Of a stretch of DNA of 64,000 nucleotides, positions 1-7,943 are shown piece by piece. Made by a program: the position numbers and the translations under genes. The notes beneath the pieces were generated by a model, which saw only the letters and a program-made list of their open reading frames with translations, made no database searches and was not told the DNA's origin. How positions within the stretch are numbered: the first letter of the stretch is position 1; the number at the start of each line of letters is the position of its first letter. The DNA comes from Actinomycetospora chibensis (GTDB taxonomy: Bacteria > Actinomycetota > Actinomycetes > Mycobacteriales > Pseudonocardiaceae), in contig NZ_JAQZAM010000007.1 of assembly GCF_028737215.1 (NCBI RefSeq), forward strand, positions 227,139 to 291,138, written 5' to 3'.

Positions 1-337
1 CGCCCTGGTCGAGCACGCCGACGTCGCCGAGGCCGCCGTCGCGGCGCGCAAGGACGACGACACCGGGCAGGCGATCGTCGCCTTCGTGTCGCTCAAGGGC
101 GACAAGGAGGGCACCGAGGAGCTGGAGCAGGCGCTGCGCGAGCAGGTCGCTCAGTCGATCGGCAAGCTCGCCCGTCCCGCGACGGTGATCTTCGCCAGCG
201 ACCTTCCGAAGACGCGGTCGGGGAAGATCATGCGGCGGCTCCTCAAGAACCTCGCGGAGGGCGAGGAGCTGGGCGACACGTCCACGCTCGTCGACCCGAC
301 CGTCGTGGAGGAGATGCAGAAGCAGATGAACAGCTAG
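1..337 (+). CDS. acs: Acetyl-CoA synthetase, C-terminal part (5' end outside window)
   Basis: Last 111 codons of an AMP-forming acetyl-CoA synthetase, read from base 2; the beginning lies left of the window. The enzyme activates acetate with ATP and CoA in the cytosol. What is visible is the mobile C-terminal lid domain: PKTRSGKIMRR sits at fragment residues 69-79, and its lysine (fragment residue 75) is the family's catalytic lysine and the known site of regulatory acetylation. About 36 residues follow it, normal for Acs. Several acyl-CoA ligases share this ending, but the RSGKIMRR signature followed by a DTSTL-type tail favours Acs itself. The gene is followed at once by a strong hairpin. 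Confidence 0.9.
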   Translation, partial: ALVEHADVAEAAVAARKDDDTGQAIVAFVSLKGDKEGTEELEQALREQVAQSIGKLARPATVIFASDLPKTRSGKIMRRLLKNLAEGEELGDTSTLVDPTVVEEMQKQMNS

Positions 338-349
338 GTGCGCTTCGCG

Positions 350-395
350 CATGTGAGCACGTCGAGGTGCTCCGGCACCTCGACGTGGTCACATG
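350..395. terminator. Hairpin behind acs, probable terminator
   Basis: Two 21-base arms (350-370 and 375-395) are complementary except for one base and flank a TCCG loop. The hairpin begins 12 bases after the acs stop codon, which suits transcription termination. There is no T-run, as is usual in very GC-rich genomes. Confidence 0.7.
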
Positions 396-407
396 ACGCA
401 GCCACGG

Positions 408-458
408 GAACGAACGGCGCTTTCGTTGCATTCGATGCAGCGAAAGCGCCGTTCGTTC
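408..458. repeat. Long near-perfect hairpin
   Basis: An 18-base perfect inverted repeat (408-425 with 441-458, core GAACGAACGGCGCTTTCG) continues inward through one G-T wobble and five more pairs (427-431 with 435-439) to a 3-base loop at 432-434. This gives a 24-pair stem. It is the middle one of three hairpins in a 236-base gap. It could be a terminator for either flanking gene, a dispersed repeat, or a folded small RNA; the sequence does not decide. Confidence 0.7.
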
Positions 459-490
459 GTTCGGGGGCCGGCGCCCAGGGTCGGCACCGA

Positions 491-552
491 AGATCACGGG
501 CGCGCGAAGCACCTCGCCCGCGTTCGTGAGGTGGACGGCGCGCCCGTGATCT
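491..552. terminator. Hairpin behind the acyltransferase gene
   Basis: Perfect 15-base arms at 491-505 and 538-552 enclose a second short stem (CACCTC 510-515 with GAGGTG 528-533). It lies about 20 bases beyond the stop of the leftward acyltransferase gene, so it probably ends that transcript. Confidence 0.6.
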
Positions 553-573
553 CCCGGGCCGCCGGGGGACGGC

Positions 574-1446
574 TCAGCTGACGGCGGGCGGCTGGAGCTC
601 GGTGGCGTGATCGGCGCGCTCGTGGACCTCGGGCTGCGGCGGCTCCTCGCGACGCAGCACCACGAGCTGCTCGGTGATCCGGCCCATGATCCGGTCGGTG
701 GCCTCCTGCAGGGCGGTGCGCCCGATCCGTCCCTCGCGCAGGTCGTCGAGGGTGACGGGCGGACCCGCGAGCACGCTCAGGGTCGCGCGCGGGTAGAGCG
801 TGCCGACCCTCGCGGTCGGCGGGAGCAGGTGGTTGGAGCCCCACTGGGCCACCGGGATCACCGGCGCCCCGGTCTCCAGGGCCATGCGTGCGACGCCGGT
901 GCGCGCCGGGCGGGGCCAGCCGTCGGAGTGCTCGGCGAAACCGCCCTCCGGGTAGACGACGACCACCTCGCCCTGCCGCACCGCCTCGACCGCCGCGCGG
1001 AAGGCCTCGATGCCGGAGGCGCTCCGGTCGACAGGGATGTGTCGGCCCCCGCGCAGCGGCGCGCCGACCACCGTCTGGCCCCACAGCTCCTTCATCGCGA
1101 GGAAGCGGGGCACGCGGCCCTGGGCCACGCAGTAGGAGACCAGGACGATCGGGTCGACGTGCGAGAGGTGGTTCACCGCGAGCAGCGCCCCGCCGGAAGC
1201 CGGCACCTGGCGCCCGCCGCGGAAGTCCCAGCGCGCCACGGCCATGAGCACCGGCCAGAGCAGGTCGATCGCGAAGCCGTACCAGAAGCCGCGGTCGGTG
1301 CGGGGGTAGAGCGCCAGGATCGCGAGCTTGCGCCACAGCCGCATCGGCCGCCCCGGACGACGTCGGTCGTGGGCCTGGGAGATCCGGCGGAGCCGGTCCT
1401 GACGCGCCATGCCGCAGATCATGTCTTCCGCCGCACGCGGTCGCAT
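574..1446 (-). CDS. 1-acylglycerol-3-phosphate acyltransferase family protein (PlsC-like)
   Basis: Probable membrane-associated acyltransferase that transfers a fatty acyl group to a glycerolipid or other lipid acceptor. The block I motif HX4D is present as HLSHVD (H93 and D98 of 290 residues). The phosphate-binding block III appears as YPEGGF at 165-170, where PlsC enzymes usually have EGTRS, so the true acceptor may not be lysophosphatidate. A basic stretch precedes the catalytic domain. The first ATG (1446) has no clear ribosome site; the ATG at codon 35 is another possible start. It lies just downstream of the M50-like gene in the same direction (12-base gap), so the two are probably cotranscribed. 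Confidence 0.8.
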   Translation of the reverse strand: MRPRAAEDMICGMARQDRLRRISQAHDRRRPGRPMRLWRKLAILALYPRTDRGFWYGFAIDLLWPVLMAVARWDFRGGRQVPASGGALLAVNHLSHVDPIVLVSYCVAQGRVPRFLAMKELWGQTVVGAPLRGGRHIPVDRSASGIEAFRAAVEAVRQGEVVVVYPEGGFAEHSDGWPRPARTGVARMALETGAPVIPVAQWGSNHLLPPTARVGTLYPRATLSVLAGPPVTLDDLREGRIGRTALQEATDRIMGRITEQLVVLRREEPPQPEVHERADHATELQPPAVS

Positions 1447-1458
1447 GGGTGGATGCCC

Positions 1459-2142
1459 TCAGACGATGGCGTAGCCGGGTCGGAGGAGGAGCTGGGCCCC
1501 GACGACGAGGGAGACCAGGCCGATGAAGAGCCAGGTCAACGACCACACGAACTCCGGGATGAGAGTCATCTTTCTCAGGTCCTCGGAGTCCCCGGAACCG
1601 CCCAGGACACGGACGATGCGCAGGAGGCCACCGAGAAGGAGCAGCCACGCGATGGCGACCGCGAAGGCGGCCTGGAGCGACGGCGTTCCCGCGATGAGCA
1701 ACCAGCCGAGACCGAGGGTGATCAAGCCCGGGATCAGGAACGCGAGAGCGTTGCGGGACCGGGCCACGGCCAGCACAGACAGAACGATCGAGACCAACAG
1801 GACGGCCCACGGGTTGCCCGCGGCGATGAGTGCGGCCGCCGCCAGGCCCAGGAACGACGGCACGATGTAGGCGACGAAGCTGCTGAAGATCCTGGTGAGC
1901 CAGATTCCGGGGCCCGCCGCCACGGTCTCGCCGTCGGCATTGTCCTTCAGGTTCCAGTAGCGGGTGCCCCGCAGCGTCAGAAGGTTGGCGAGCATGTGGC
2001 CGCCCTCGTGCGCAAGCGTGACGGGGTACCGGGCGAGGATCGGGGAGAACAACACGAACAACAGCACGATGAACCCCGTACCGAACGCGATCGGTTCTCC
2101 CACGATCGGGACGTCATTGACCCCCAGGTCCACCCCCACCAT
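1459..2142 (-). CDS. M50-like integral membrane protein with HEGGH motif
   Basis: 227-residue polytopic membrane protein. A hydrophobic N-terminal segment (about 22-38) leads directly into HEGGH at 45-49, the zinc-binding HExxH signature of the M50B-like family common in actinobacteria. Further hydrophobic segments follow up to the end. A third metal ligand (NPDG-type motif) is not obvious, so proteolytic activity is uncertain; members of this family are mostly uncharacterised. It begins upstream of, and in the same direction as, the acyltransferase. It is divergent from the cyclopropane synthase gene, with which it shares a 153-base intergenic region. Confidence 0.7.
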   Translation of the reverse strand: MVGVDLGVNDVPIVGEPIAFGTGFIVLLFVLFSPILARYPVTLAHEGGHMLANLLTLRGTRYWNLKDNADGETVAAGPGIWLTRIFSSFVAYIVPSFLGLAAAALIAAGNPWAVLLVSIVLSVLAVARSRNALAFLIPGLITLGLGWLLIAGTPSLQAAFAVAIAWLLLLGGLLRIVRVLGGSGDSEDLRKMTLIPEFVWSLTWLFIGLVSLVVGAQLLLRPGYAIV

Positions 2143-2295
2143 GAGGTGAATCGCAGCACGTTCCGTATCCGGATCACCCGGATGACACGCCGTCTACGCC
2201 CGATCGCGACGAGGCAACTGTGACGGATGCGAACCGGGCGAACCGATCGCCGGTGCGGTCCGATCCATGGGACGTCGCGACGGAGGGAGAACACG

Positions 2296-3627
2296 GTGGG
2301 CGCAGGGGCAGCACAGCGGGTGGCGGACGCGGTCGGGGCGTTCCTCGAGGGCCCGGTGCCGGTGCGCATCCGGGCGTGGGACGGCAGCGAGGCCGGGGCG
2401 GCGCCGGGTCCCGGCGTGCCGACGGTGGTGCTGCGCTCGCGGCGGGCGCTGCGCCGGCTGCTGTGGGAGCCGGGCGAGATGGGCCTGGCGCACGCCTACG
2501 TCTCGGGTGACCTCGACGTCGACGGCGACCTCGCCGAGGGGCTCTCGGCGATGTGGGCGCTGGTGAACTCGGGAACGATCACGAAGCGCCGCCCCGGGGC
2601 CCGCGAGCTCCCGGGGCTCGCCGCGCAGGCCGTGCGTCTCGGGCTCCTCGGCACCAAGCCGGCGCCGCCGCCCGAGGCCATCAGGATCAAGGGGCGGCTG
2701 CACAGCAAGCGCCGGGACAGGGCGGTCATCGCCCACCACTACGACGCCGGCAACGCGTTCTACAGCCTGCTGCTCGACGACTCGATGGCCTACTCGTCGG
2801 GCTACTGGACGTCGGAGGACAGCACCCTCGAGCAGGCGCAGCGCGACAAGCTCGACCTGATCTGCCGCAAGCTCGACCTCGCGCCCGGGCGCAGGCTGCT
2901 CGACATCGGCTGCGGCTGGGGCTCGCTCGCCGTGCACGCCGCGCGCGAGTTCGGCGCCCAGGTGCGTGCGGTGACGATCTCCCGCGAGCAGCGCGACCAG
3001 GTCAACGCCCGGATCCGTGCCGAGGGGCTCGCCGGCCAGGTGCAGGTCGACCTGCTCGACTACCGCGATGTCGCCGAGAAGATCACCGCGGTCGACGGCC
3101 CCTTCGACGCCGTGAGCGCGATCGAGATGGGTGAGCACGTCGGCGACGCGCACTACCCGGTCTTCGCCGCGACCCTCCACGGCGCGCTCCGGCCGGGCGG
3201 GCGGGCCCTGGTCCAGCAGATGTCGCGCGGGGCGAACGCGCCCGGCGGCGGCGCGTTCATCGAGACCTACGTGACGCCGGACATGGTGATGCGCCCCGTC
3301 GGCGACACCCTGACGTTCCTGCAGCGCTCGGGCCTCGAGGTCCGCGACGTGCACGTCATGCGGGAGCACTACGTCCCGACGATCCGGGCCTGGCTCGCCA
3401 CCCTCGAGGAGCGCTTCGACGAGGCCGTCGGGCTCCTCGGCGAGCGCGGCGCGCGGATGTGGCGGCTCTACCTGGCCGGGGGCGCGCTGGCGTTCGAGGA
3501 GAACCGCATGGGCGTCGACCAGATCCTCCTCGCCCGCCCCACCGACCGCGGCCGCAGCGGCATGCCCGCCACGCGCGACGACTGGTCCGTGCGAGCGCGT
3601 TCGGACGCGGGTACGCCGGGCTCGTGA
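2296..3627 (+). CDS. Cyclopropane-fatty-acyl-phospholipid synthase family methyltransferase
   Basis: SAM-dependent enzyme of the CFA/mycolic-acid cyclopropane synthase family, which methylenates or methylates double bonds in phospholipid acyl chains at the membrane surface. The SAM-binding LDIGCGWGS motif is at about 202-210 of 443 residues, preceded by the family HYD-G-N-FY segment (148-156) and followed by the EMGEHVG motif around 275-281. An N-terminal lipid-binding domain is also present, as in full-length CFA synthases. I chose GTG 2296 because GGAGGGA lies eight bases upstream; an in-frame ATG at 2227 lacks such a site. The stop overlaps the next start by four bases, so the DUF1295 protein is translationally coupled. 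Product could be a cyclopropane or a 10-methyl branch. Confidence 0.88.
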   Translation: MGAGAAQRVADAVGAFLEGPVPVRIRAWDGSEAGAAPGPGVPTVVLRSRRALRRLLWEPGEMGLAHAYVSGDLDVDGDLAEGLSAMWALVNSGTITKRRPGARELPGLAAQAVRLGLLGTKPAPPPEAIRIKGRLHSKRRDRAVIAHHYDAGNAFYSLLLDDSMAYSSGYWTSEDSTLEQAQRDKLDLICRKLDLAPGRRLLDIGCGWGSLAVHAAREFGAQVRAVTISREQRDQVNARIRAEGLAGQVQVDLLDYRDVAEKITAVDGPFDAVSAIEMGEHVGDAHYPVFAATLHGALRPGGRALVQQMSRGANAPGGGAFIETYVTPDMVMRPVGDTLTFLQRSGLEVRDVHVMREHYVPTIRAWLATLEERFDEAVGLLGERGARMWRLYLAGGALAFEENRMGVDQILLARPTDRGRSGMPATRDDWSVRARSDAGTPGS

Positions 3628-4469
3628 GTCCTGCCTTCGCGATTGACACCTTCGACCTTGCCGCCTTCGGCCTCCTGCTCGCGGCCGCGGTGGCCGGCGT
3701 CGTCGTGGTGTTCGCGGCGACGCTGGTCGTCGCGCTCCTGGCCGGGCGGCACAGCGTCGTCGACGTGACGTGGGGCCTGGGCTTCGTGGTCGTCGCCGTG
3801 AGCGCCTACGTGACCTCGGGTGTCCTCGGCGTCGGCAACACCGTGGTGCGCACCGTCGTGCTCGCGCTCGTGGCGGTCTGGGGCCTGCGCCTGGCGATCT
3901 ACATCGGCTGGCGCAACCACGGGAAGGGCGAGGACCCGCGCTACGCGGAGATGCTCGGCGACGACCACCCGCCGGGCGCGGTGACCGCGTACGTGCTCCG
4001 CAAGGTCTATCTGCCGCAGGCCGGCGTCATGCTCGTCGTGTCACTGCCGGTGCTGGCCGCGATGGTGCGGGCGTCGACGGTGCTGCCCGTGGTGATCGTC
4101 GGGGCGGTGGTGTGGCTGGTCGGGTTCGCCTTCGAGTCGGTCGGCGACGCCCAGCTCGCGTCGTTCAAGTCCGACCCGGACAACAAGGGCAAGGTCATGG
4201 ACTCGGGACTCTGGCGCTACACCCGCCACCCGAACTACTTCGGCGACGCCTGCGTCTGGTGGGGCGTCTTCGTCGTCGCCGCGGGCCACCCGCTCGCCCT
4301 GGTCACGGTCGTCGGGCCGCTGCTGATGACGTACCTGCTCACGTCCGTGACGGGCAAGGAGCTCACCGAGAAGTCGATGTCGCAGCGCCCGGGGTACGAC
4401 GAGTACGTCCGTCGCACGTCGGGCTTCCTGCCGCTGCCCCCGGGCTCCCGCCCGGCCCGCGCCACGTGA
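3624..4469 (+). CDS. DUF1295 membrane protein (steroid 5-alpha-reductase/ICMT-like)
   Basis: 281-residue membrane protein of the DUF1295 family, related to steroid 5-alpha reductases and isoprenylcysteine methyltransferases. Several transmembrane segments are seen, and the C-terminal family signature RYTRHPNYFG lies at about 198-207. GTG 3624 overlaps the stop of the CFA-synthase gene (GTGA). Genes of this family recur next to CFA-like methyltransferases, which suggests a redox or methyl-transfer step on the same lipid; the actual reaction is unknown. A later start is possible, but the overlap argues for this one. Confidence 0.8.
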   Translation: MSPAFAIDTFDLAAFGLLLAAAVAGVVVVFAATLVVALLAGRHSVVDVTWGLGFVVVAVSAYVTSGVLGVGNTVVRTVVLALVAVWGLRLAIYIGWRNHGKGEDPRYAEMLGDDHPPGAVTAYVLRKVYLPQAGVMLVVSLPVLAAMVRASTVLPVVIVGAVVWLVGFAFESVGDAQLASFKSDPDNKGKVMDSGLWRYTRHPNYFGDACVWWGVFVVAAGHPLALVTVVGPLLMTYLLTSVTGKELTEKSMSQRPGYDEYVRRTSGFLPLPPGSRPARAT

Positions 4470-4496
4470 GACGGGCGCGCGCCGGTCGGGACGGGC

Positions 4497-4958
4497 TCAG
4501 GCGCCCTGACGCTCGCGGAGGGTCTTGAGGGCGTCGTCGGCGTGCAGGTCGAACTTCATCTCGCTGCCGATCACCTCGAGCACCGTGCGGTCGGTGTCGA
4601 TGACGAAGGTCTTGCGCTTCACCGGCAGCGCCGGCAGCCACGACCGCTTCGCGCCGAACTGCTTGGCGACGGCACCGTCGGGGTCCGAGAGAAGGGGGTA
4701 GTCGAAGGAGTGCGTGGTCGAGAACGTGTGCTGCCTCTCCACCGAGTCGGCGCTGATGCCGACGCGCTGGGCCCCCACCGCGGCGAACTCGGACGCGAGG
4801 TCGCGGAAGTGGCAGCTCTCCTGGGTGCAGCCGCCCGAGGAGGCCAGGGGGTAGAAGAACAGCACCACCGGTCCGTCGGCGAGCAGCCCGGACAGCGTCC
4901 GGCGGGCGCCGGTGTCGTCGGCGAGCTCGAAGTCGGGGGCGATGTCTCCGGCCTTCAT
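4497..4958 (-). CDS. bcp: Peroxiredoxin, BCP/PrxQ type
   Basis: 153-residue thiol peroxidase that reduces H2O2 and organic hydroperoxides in the cytosol. The peroxidatic cysteine is C44 in SGGCTQESC, and C49, five residues on, is the resolving cysteine of atypical two-Cys PrxQ enzymes. The start is fixed by GGAAGGA just upstream of ATG 4958; longer upstream reading is arginine/proline-rich and not conserved-looking. It points against the surrounding lipid-modification genes, with which it would fit functionally as a guard against lipid peroxides; that link is inference. Confidence 0.9.
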   Translation of the reverse strand: MKAGDIAPDFELADDTGARRTLSGLLADGPVVLFFYPLASSGGCTQESCHFRDLASEFAAVGAQRVGISADSVERQHTFSTTHSFDYPLLSDPDGAVAKQFGAKRSWLPALPVKRKTFVIDTDRTVLEVIGSEMKFDLHADDALKTLRERQGA

Positions 4959-5152
4959 GGGGGGTTCCTTCCGCGGGCGGGGATGTCTCGGGACGCGTAC
5001 GTCCCGGGCGCGTGAGGGGTTCGGCGGCCGTGACGGGGGCGTGTCCGCGACCCATGATCCTCGCGCTCGCCGGCCGGGAGGGTGGCGCGCGCCTCGTCCG
5101 CTGAGGCGCCTCCCGGACCGCGTCCCCACGCCGCAGGCCGCAGGATGGAGAC

Positions 5153-5857
5153 GTGACGCTCCCGCGCCTCGACCGCGTCCGTCCCGCCACCCGGCGTCCC
5201 GTCACCGGGGCCGTGGTCGTGCTGCACGGCGGGAGCCCGAACAACCGGGAGGCCGCCGACGGGCTGCGGCTGCCCTACCTGCGGATGGTGCCGTTCGCGC
5301 GCAGCCTAGCGTCGGCCGGAGCCCGCCGCGGGGTGGACGTCGGCCTGTTGCGCTACCGCTACCGCGGCTGGAACGCGCCCGACCTCGACCCGGTGCAGGA
5401 CGCCCGCTGGGCGCTGCGCGACCTGCGACAGCGCCACGGCGACGTCCCGGTCGTGCTGGTCGGGCACTCGATGGGCGGGCGGACCGCGCTGCGCGTCGGC
5501 GGCGACGAGGGCGTGGTCGGCGTCGCCGGGCTGGCGCCGTGGATCGAGCGCGGCGAGCCCTGGGAGCACCTCACGGGCCAGACGGTGCTGATCGCCCACG
5601 GCGACCGCGAGCGGATGACCTCCCCGCAGGCCTCCCGGTGGTTCGCCGGCCGTGTGGCGACGATCTCCGACCGCGTCGCGCGCTTCGACGTCCTCGGCGA
5701 CGGCCACACGATGCTGCGGCGGGCGTCCGACTGGCACGACCTCGTCACACACTTCGCTCTCGGGGCCCTCGGACTCGAACCGTTCACCGAGCCCGTCGCG
5801 AAAGCGATGGCGGCAGGGGATCCGGACGGACTGGAGGTCCCCCTGGAGAATCCGTAG
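5153..5857 (+). CDS. Alpha/beta hydrolase
   Basis: 234-residue hydrolase with the nucleophile elbow GHSMGG (S106), a likely acid D151 in AHGDRE and H185 in GDGHTM, so the full Ser-Asp-His triad is seen. The early LHGG (24-27) supplies the oxyanion hole. No signal peptide, so cytosolic; substrate unknown, with lipid or acyl-ester substrates plausible from the neighbours. GTG 5153 has a CAGGAT hexamer six bases upstream and no ribosome site, compatible with a leaderless mRNA. The next gene begins 23 bases further on, so the two probably form an operon. Confidence 0.8.
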   Translation: MTLPRLDRVRPATRRPVTGAVVVLHGGSPNNREAADGLRLPYLRMVPFARSLASAGARRGVDVGLLRYRYRGWNAPDLDPVQDARWALRDLRQRHGDVPVVLVGHSMGGRTALRVGGDEGVVGVAGLAPWIERGEPWEHLTGQTVLIAHGDRERMTSPQASRWFAGRVATISDRVARFDVLGDGHTMLRRASDWHDLVTHFALGALGLEPFTEPVAKAMAAGDPDGLEVPLENP

Positions 5858-5880
5858 GGATTCGGGTGAGGAGTGGTGGC

Positions 5881-7134
5881 ATGCGGGAGCGGGTCGCGGT
5901 CGTCGGTGCGGGGGTCTCGGGACTCACCGCGGCCTACCTGCTCCAGCGGCGGTACGACGTCACCCTGTTCGAGGCGGAGGGCCGTCTCGGCGGGCACGCG
6001 CACACCCACGAGCTCGACACCGTCGCGGTCGACTCCGGGTTCATCGTCCACAACGACGTCACGTACCCGAACCTGCTGAGGCTGTTCGCCGAGCTCGGGG
6101 TCGCGACGCAGGACTCCGAGATGAGCATGAGCGTCCGCGACGAGGCCACCGGCCTCGAGTACGCCGGCGCCCGCGGGCTCAGGGGCCTGTTCGCCCAGCC
6201 GCGCAACGTCGCGAACCCGCGCTACCTGCGGATGCTCGGCGAGGTCCTACGCTTCCACCGCCAGGCCCGCGCCGTGGTGGACGGGACGTCGCCGCTCGCC
6301 GAGGACGTCACGTTCGGCGAGTTCCTCGACGCCGGCGGCTACTCGCCGTACTTCGTCGAGACCTTCGCGGTGCCCGTGGTGTCCGCGGTCTGGTCGTCGG
6401 GGCCGGAGCTCTCGCGGCAGTACCCGGCGCGCTACCTGTTCACGTTCCTCGCGAACCACGGGATGCTCTCGATCGGCGGCTCGCACCGCTGGCGCACCGT
6501 CGTCGGCGGCTCGCGCACCTACGTCGAGCGCGCCGCGAAGGGGCTGTCGGCGGTGGAGGTGTCGACGCCGGTCCGGGCCGTCGTGCGCAGCGGGGACGAG
6601 GTGCGTGTCCGCGACGACGCCGACGTCGAGCGCCGCTTCGACCGCGTCGTCGTCGCCACCCACGCCCCGGACGCGCTGCGCCTGCTCTTCGCGCCGACCG
6701 CCGAGCAGGTGTCGGTGCTCGGGGCCTTCCGCTACTCGCCCAACGAGACCGTCCTGCACACCGACACCTCGGTGCTCCCGCGCGCCGAGGGGGCCCGGGC
6801 GTCGTGGAACCTGCTGCGCGTGCCGGGGGAGTCCAAGGTGCTGGTCAGCTACGACATGACGCGGCTGATGCGGTTGCCCCAGGATCCCCACAGCCCGGAG
6901 ACCTACGTCGTCACGCTCAATGCGACCGACCGCATCGACCCGAGCACGGTCATCGCGCGCATGGACTACGAGCACCCCGCCTACACCCCGGAGTCGGTCG
7001 CGGCCCAGCACCGGCTGCCGGAACTGAACGACGACCGGCTCGCCTTCGCCGGCGCCTACCACGGGTGGGGCTTCCACGAGGACGGTTGCGCCTCGGGTGT
7101 GCGCGCCGCCGCCGCCCTCGGCGCGACGTGGTGA
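5881..7134 (+). CDS. FAD-dependent oxidoreductase of the flavin amine oxidase family
   Basis: 417-residue flavoprotein. The N-terminal dinucleotide fold is clear (VVGAGVSGL, 7-15), followed by the EAEGRLGGHAHT segment typical of the amine-oxidase-like group that accompanies DUF1365 and CFA synthases. The C-terminus carries the FAD-binding ending AGAYHGWGFHEDG. ATG 5881 follows GAGGAGTGG. The stop overlaps the start of the DUF1365 gene by four bases. Homologues sit next to CFA-like enzymes in many bacteria (for example Rv0449c beside Rv0447c and Rv0448c), which suggests oxidation or reduction of a methylated fatty acyl chain; the substrate is not shown by the sequence. Confidence 0.85.
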   Translation: MRERVAVVGAGVSGLTAAYLLQRRYDVTLFEAEGRLGGHAHTHELDTVAVDSGFIVHNDVTYPNLLRLFAELGVATQDSEMSMSVRDEATGLEYAGARGLRGLFAQPRNVANPRYLRMLGEVLRFHRQARAVVDGTSPLAEDVTFGEFLDAGGYSPYFVETFAVPVVSAVWSSGPELSRQYPARYLFTFLANHGMLSIGGSHRWRTVVGGSRTYVERAAKGLSAVEVSTPVRAVVRSGDEVRVRDDADVERRFDRVVVATHAPDALRLLFAPTAEQVSVLGAFRYSPNETVLHTDTSVLPRAEGARASWNLLRVPGESKVLVSYDMTRLMRLPQDPHSPETYVVTLNATDRIDPSTVIARMDYEHPAYTPESVAAQHRLPELNDDRLAFAGAYHGWGFHEDGCASGVRAAAALGATW

Positions 7135-7874
7135 GCTGGCTCTACGAGGCCGAGGTCGGCCACCGGCGCCTCGAGAGCCTCGACGACGCCTTCACCCACC
7201 GGCTCTACCTGTGGCTCGTCGACCTCGACGACCTGCCCCGCCTGCCCGCGCCGCTCCGGCCGTTCGCGCGGTTCCGGGCCGCCGACCACATCGGCCACCC
7301 CGACCGCACGATCCGCGAGAACCTCGACGCGTTCCTGGCCGCGCGGGGGATCGCGCGGCCCCCGCGGGTCCTCATGCTCGCCCACGCCCGCGTGCTCGGG
7401 TGGGTGTTCAACCCGATCACGCTCTACTGGTGCCGCGACGCCGACGGCGCGCTCGTGGCCGTCGTCGCTGAGGTGCACAACACCTACGGCGGGCGCCACC
7501 ACTACCTGCTCGAGGTGGACGAGGCCGGCCGCGCCCGCGTCGACAAGGACTTCTACGTCTCGCCGTTCTTCCCCGTCGACGGCGAGTACCGGATGCGCGT
7601 GCCGGAGCCGGGGGAGACGCTCTCGGCGACGATCGTGCTGCGCCGCGAGGGCGGGACGGCGTTCGTCGCTACGCTGCGCGGTCGGCGACGGCCCGCCACG
7701 GCGCGCACGGTGCTCGCCGCCGTCCTGCGACACCCGGCGGTGACGCTGCGCGTGTCGGCGGCCATCCGGCACCGGGGCATCCGGTTGTGGGCCCGCGGCC
7801 TGCCGGTGATCGCCCGCCGTCCCGTCGACACCGGCCGCGGGCTCGATCAGCTCGCCGCGGCGCCCCGGTCCTGA
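7131..7874 (+). CDS. DUF1365 family protein
   Basis: 247-residue protein with the DUF1365 hallmarks: FTHRLYLW near 21-28, FNPITLYWC at 93-101, AEVHNTYGG at 113-121 and a KDFYVSPF motif further on. Its biochemical role is unknown; it is nearly always found with the FAD oxidoreductase just upstream and a CFA-type methyltransferase, as here. GTG 7131 overlaps the preceding stop (GTGA). It is the last gene of the unit; a 19-bp palindrome follows nine bases after the stop. Confidence 0.85.
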   Translation: MSWLYEAEVGHRRLESLDDAFTHRLYLWLVDLDDLPRLPAPLRPFARFRAADHIGHPDRTIRENLDAFLAARGIARPPRVLMLAHARVLGWVFNPITLYWCRDADGALVAVVAEVHNTYGGRHHYLLEVDEAGRARVDKDFYVSPFFPVDGEYRMRVPEPGETLSATIVLRREGGTAFVATLRGRRRPATARTVLAAVLRHPAVTLRVSAAIRHRGIRLWARGLPVIARRPVDTGRGLDQLAAAPRS

Positions 7875-7882
7875 GGCGGTTC

Positions 7883-7921
7883 CTGGCTGGTATCGCTCGC
7901 TCAGCGAGCGATACCAGCCAG
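7883..7921. terminator. Perfect 19-bp palindromic terminator
   Basis: Arms 7883-7901 and 7903-7921 are perfect reverse complements around a single base, beginning nine bases after the DUF1365 stop. The position and strength suit a terminator for the hydrolase-oxidoreductase-DUF1365 unit. Confidence 0.75.
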
Positions 7922-7943
7922 TAACCAGGCACACTGCCTCGCC

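Noticed and set aside
7883..7921. Attachment site or transposon end
   Set aside because: The palindrome has no flanking direct repeats or integrase, and it sits just after a stop codon, as a terminator should.
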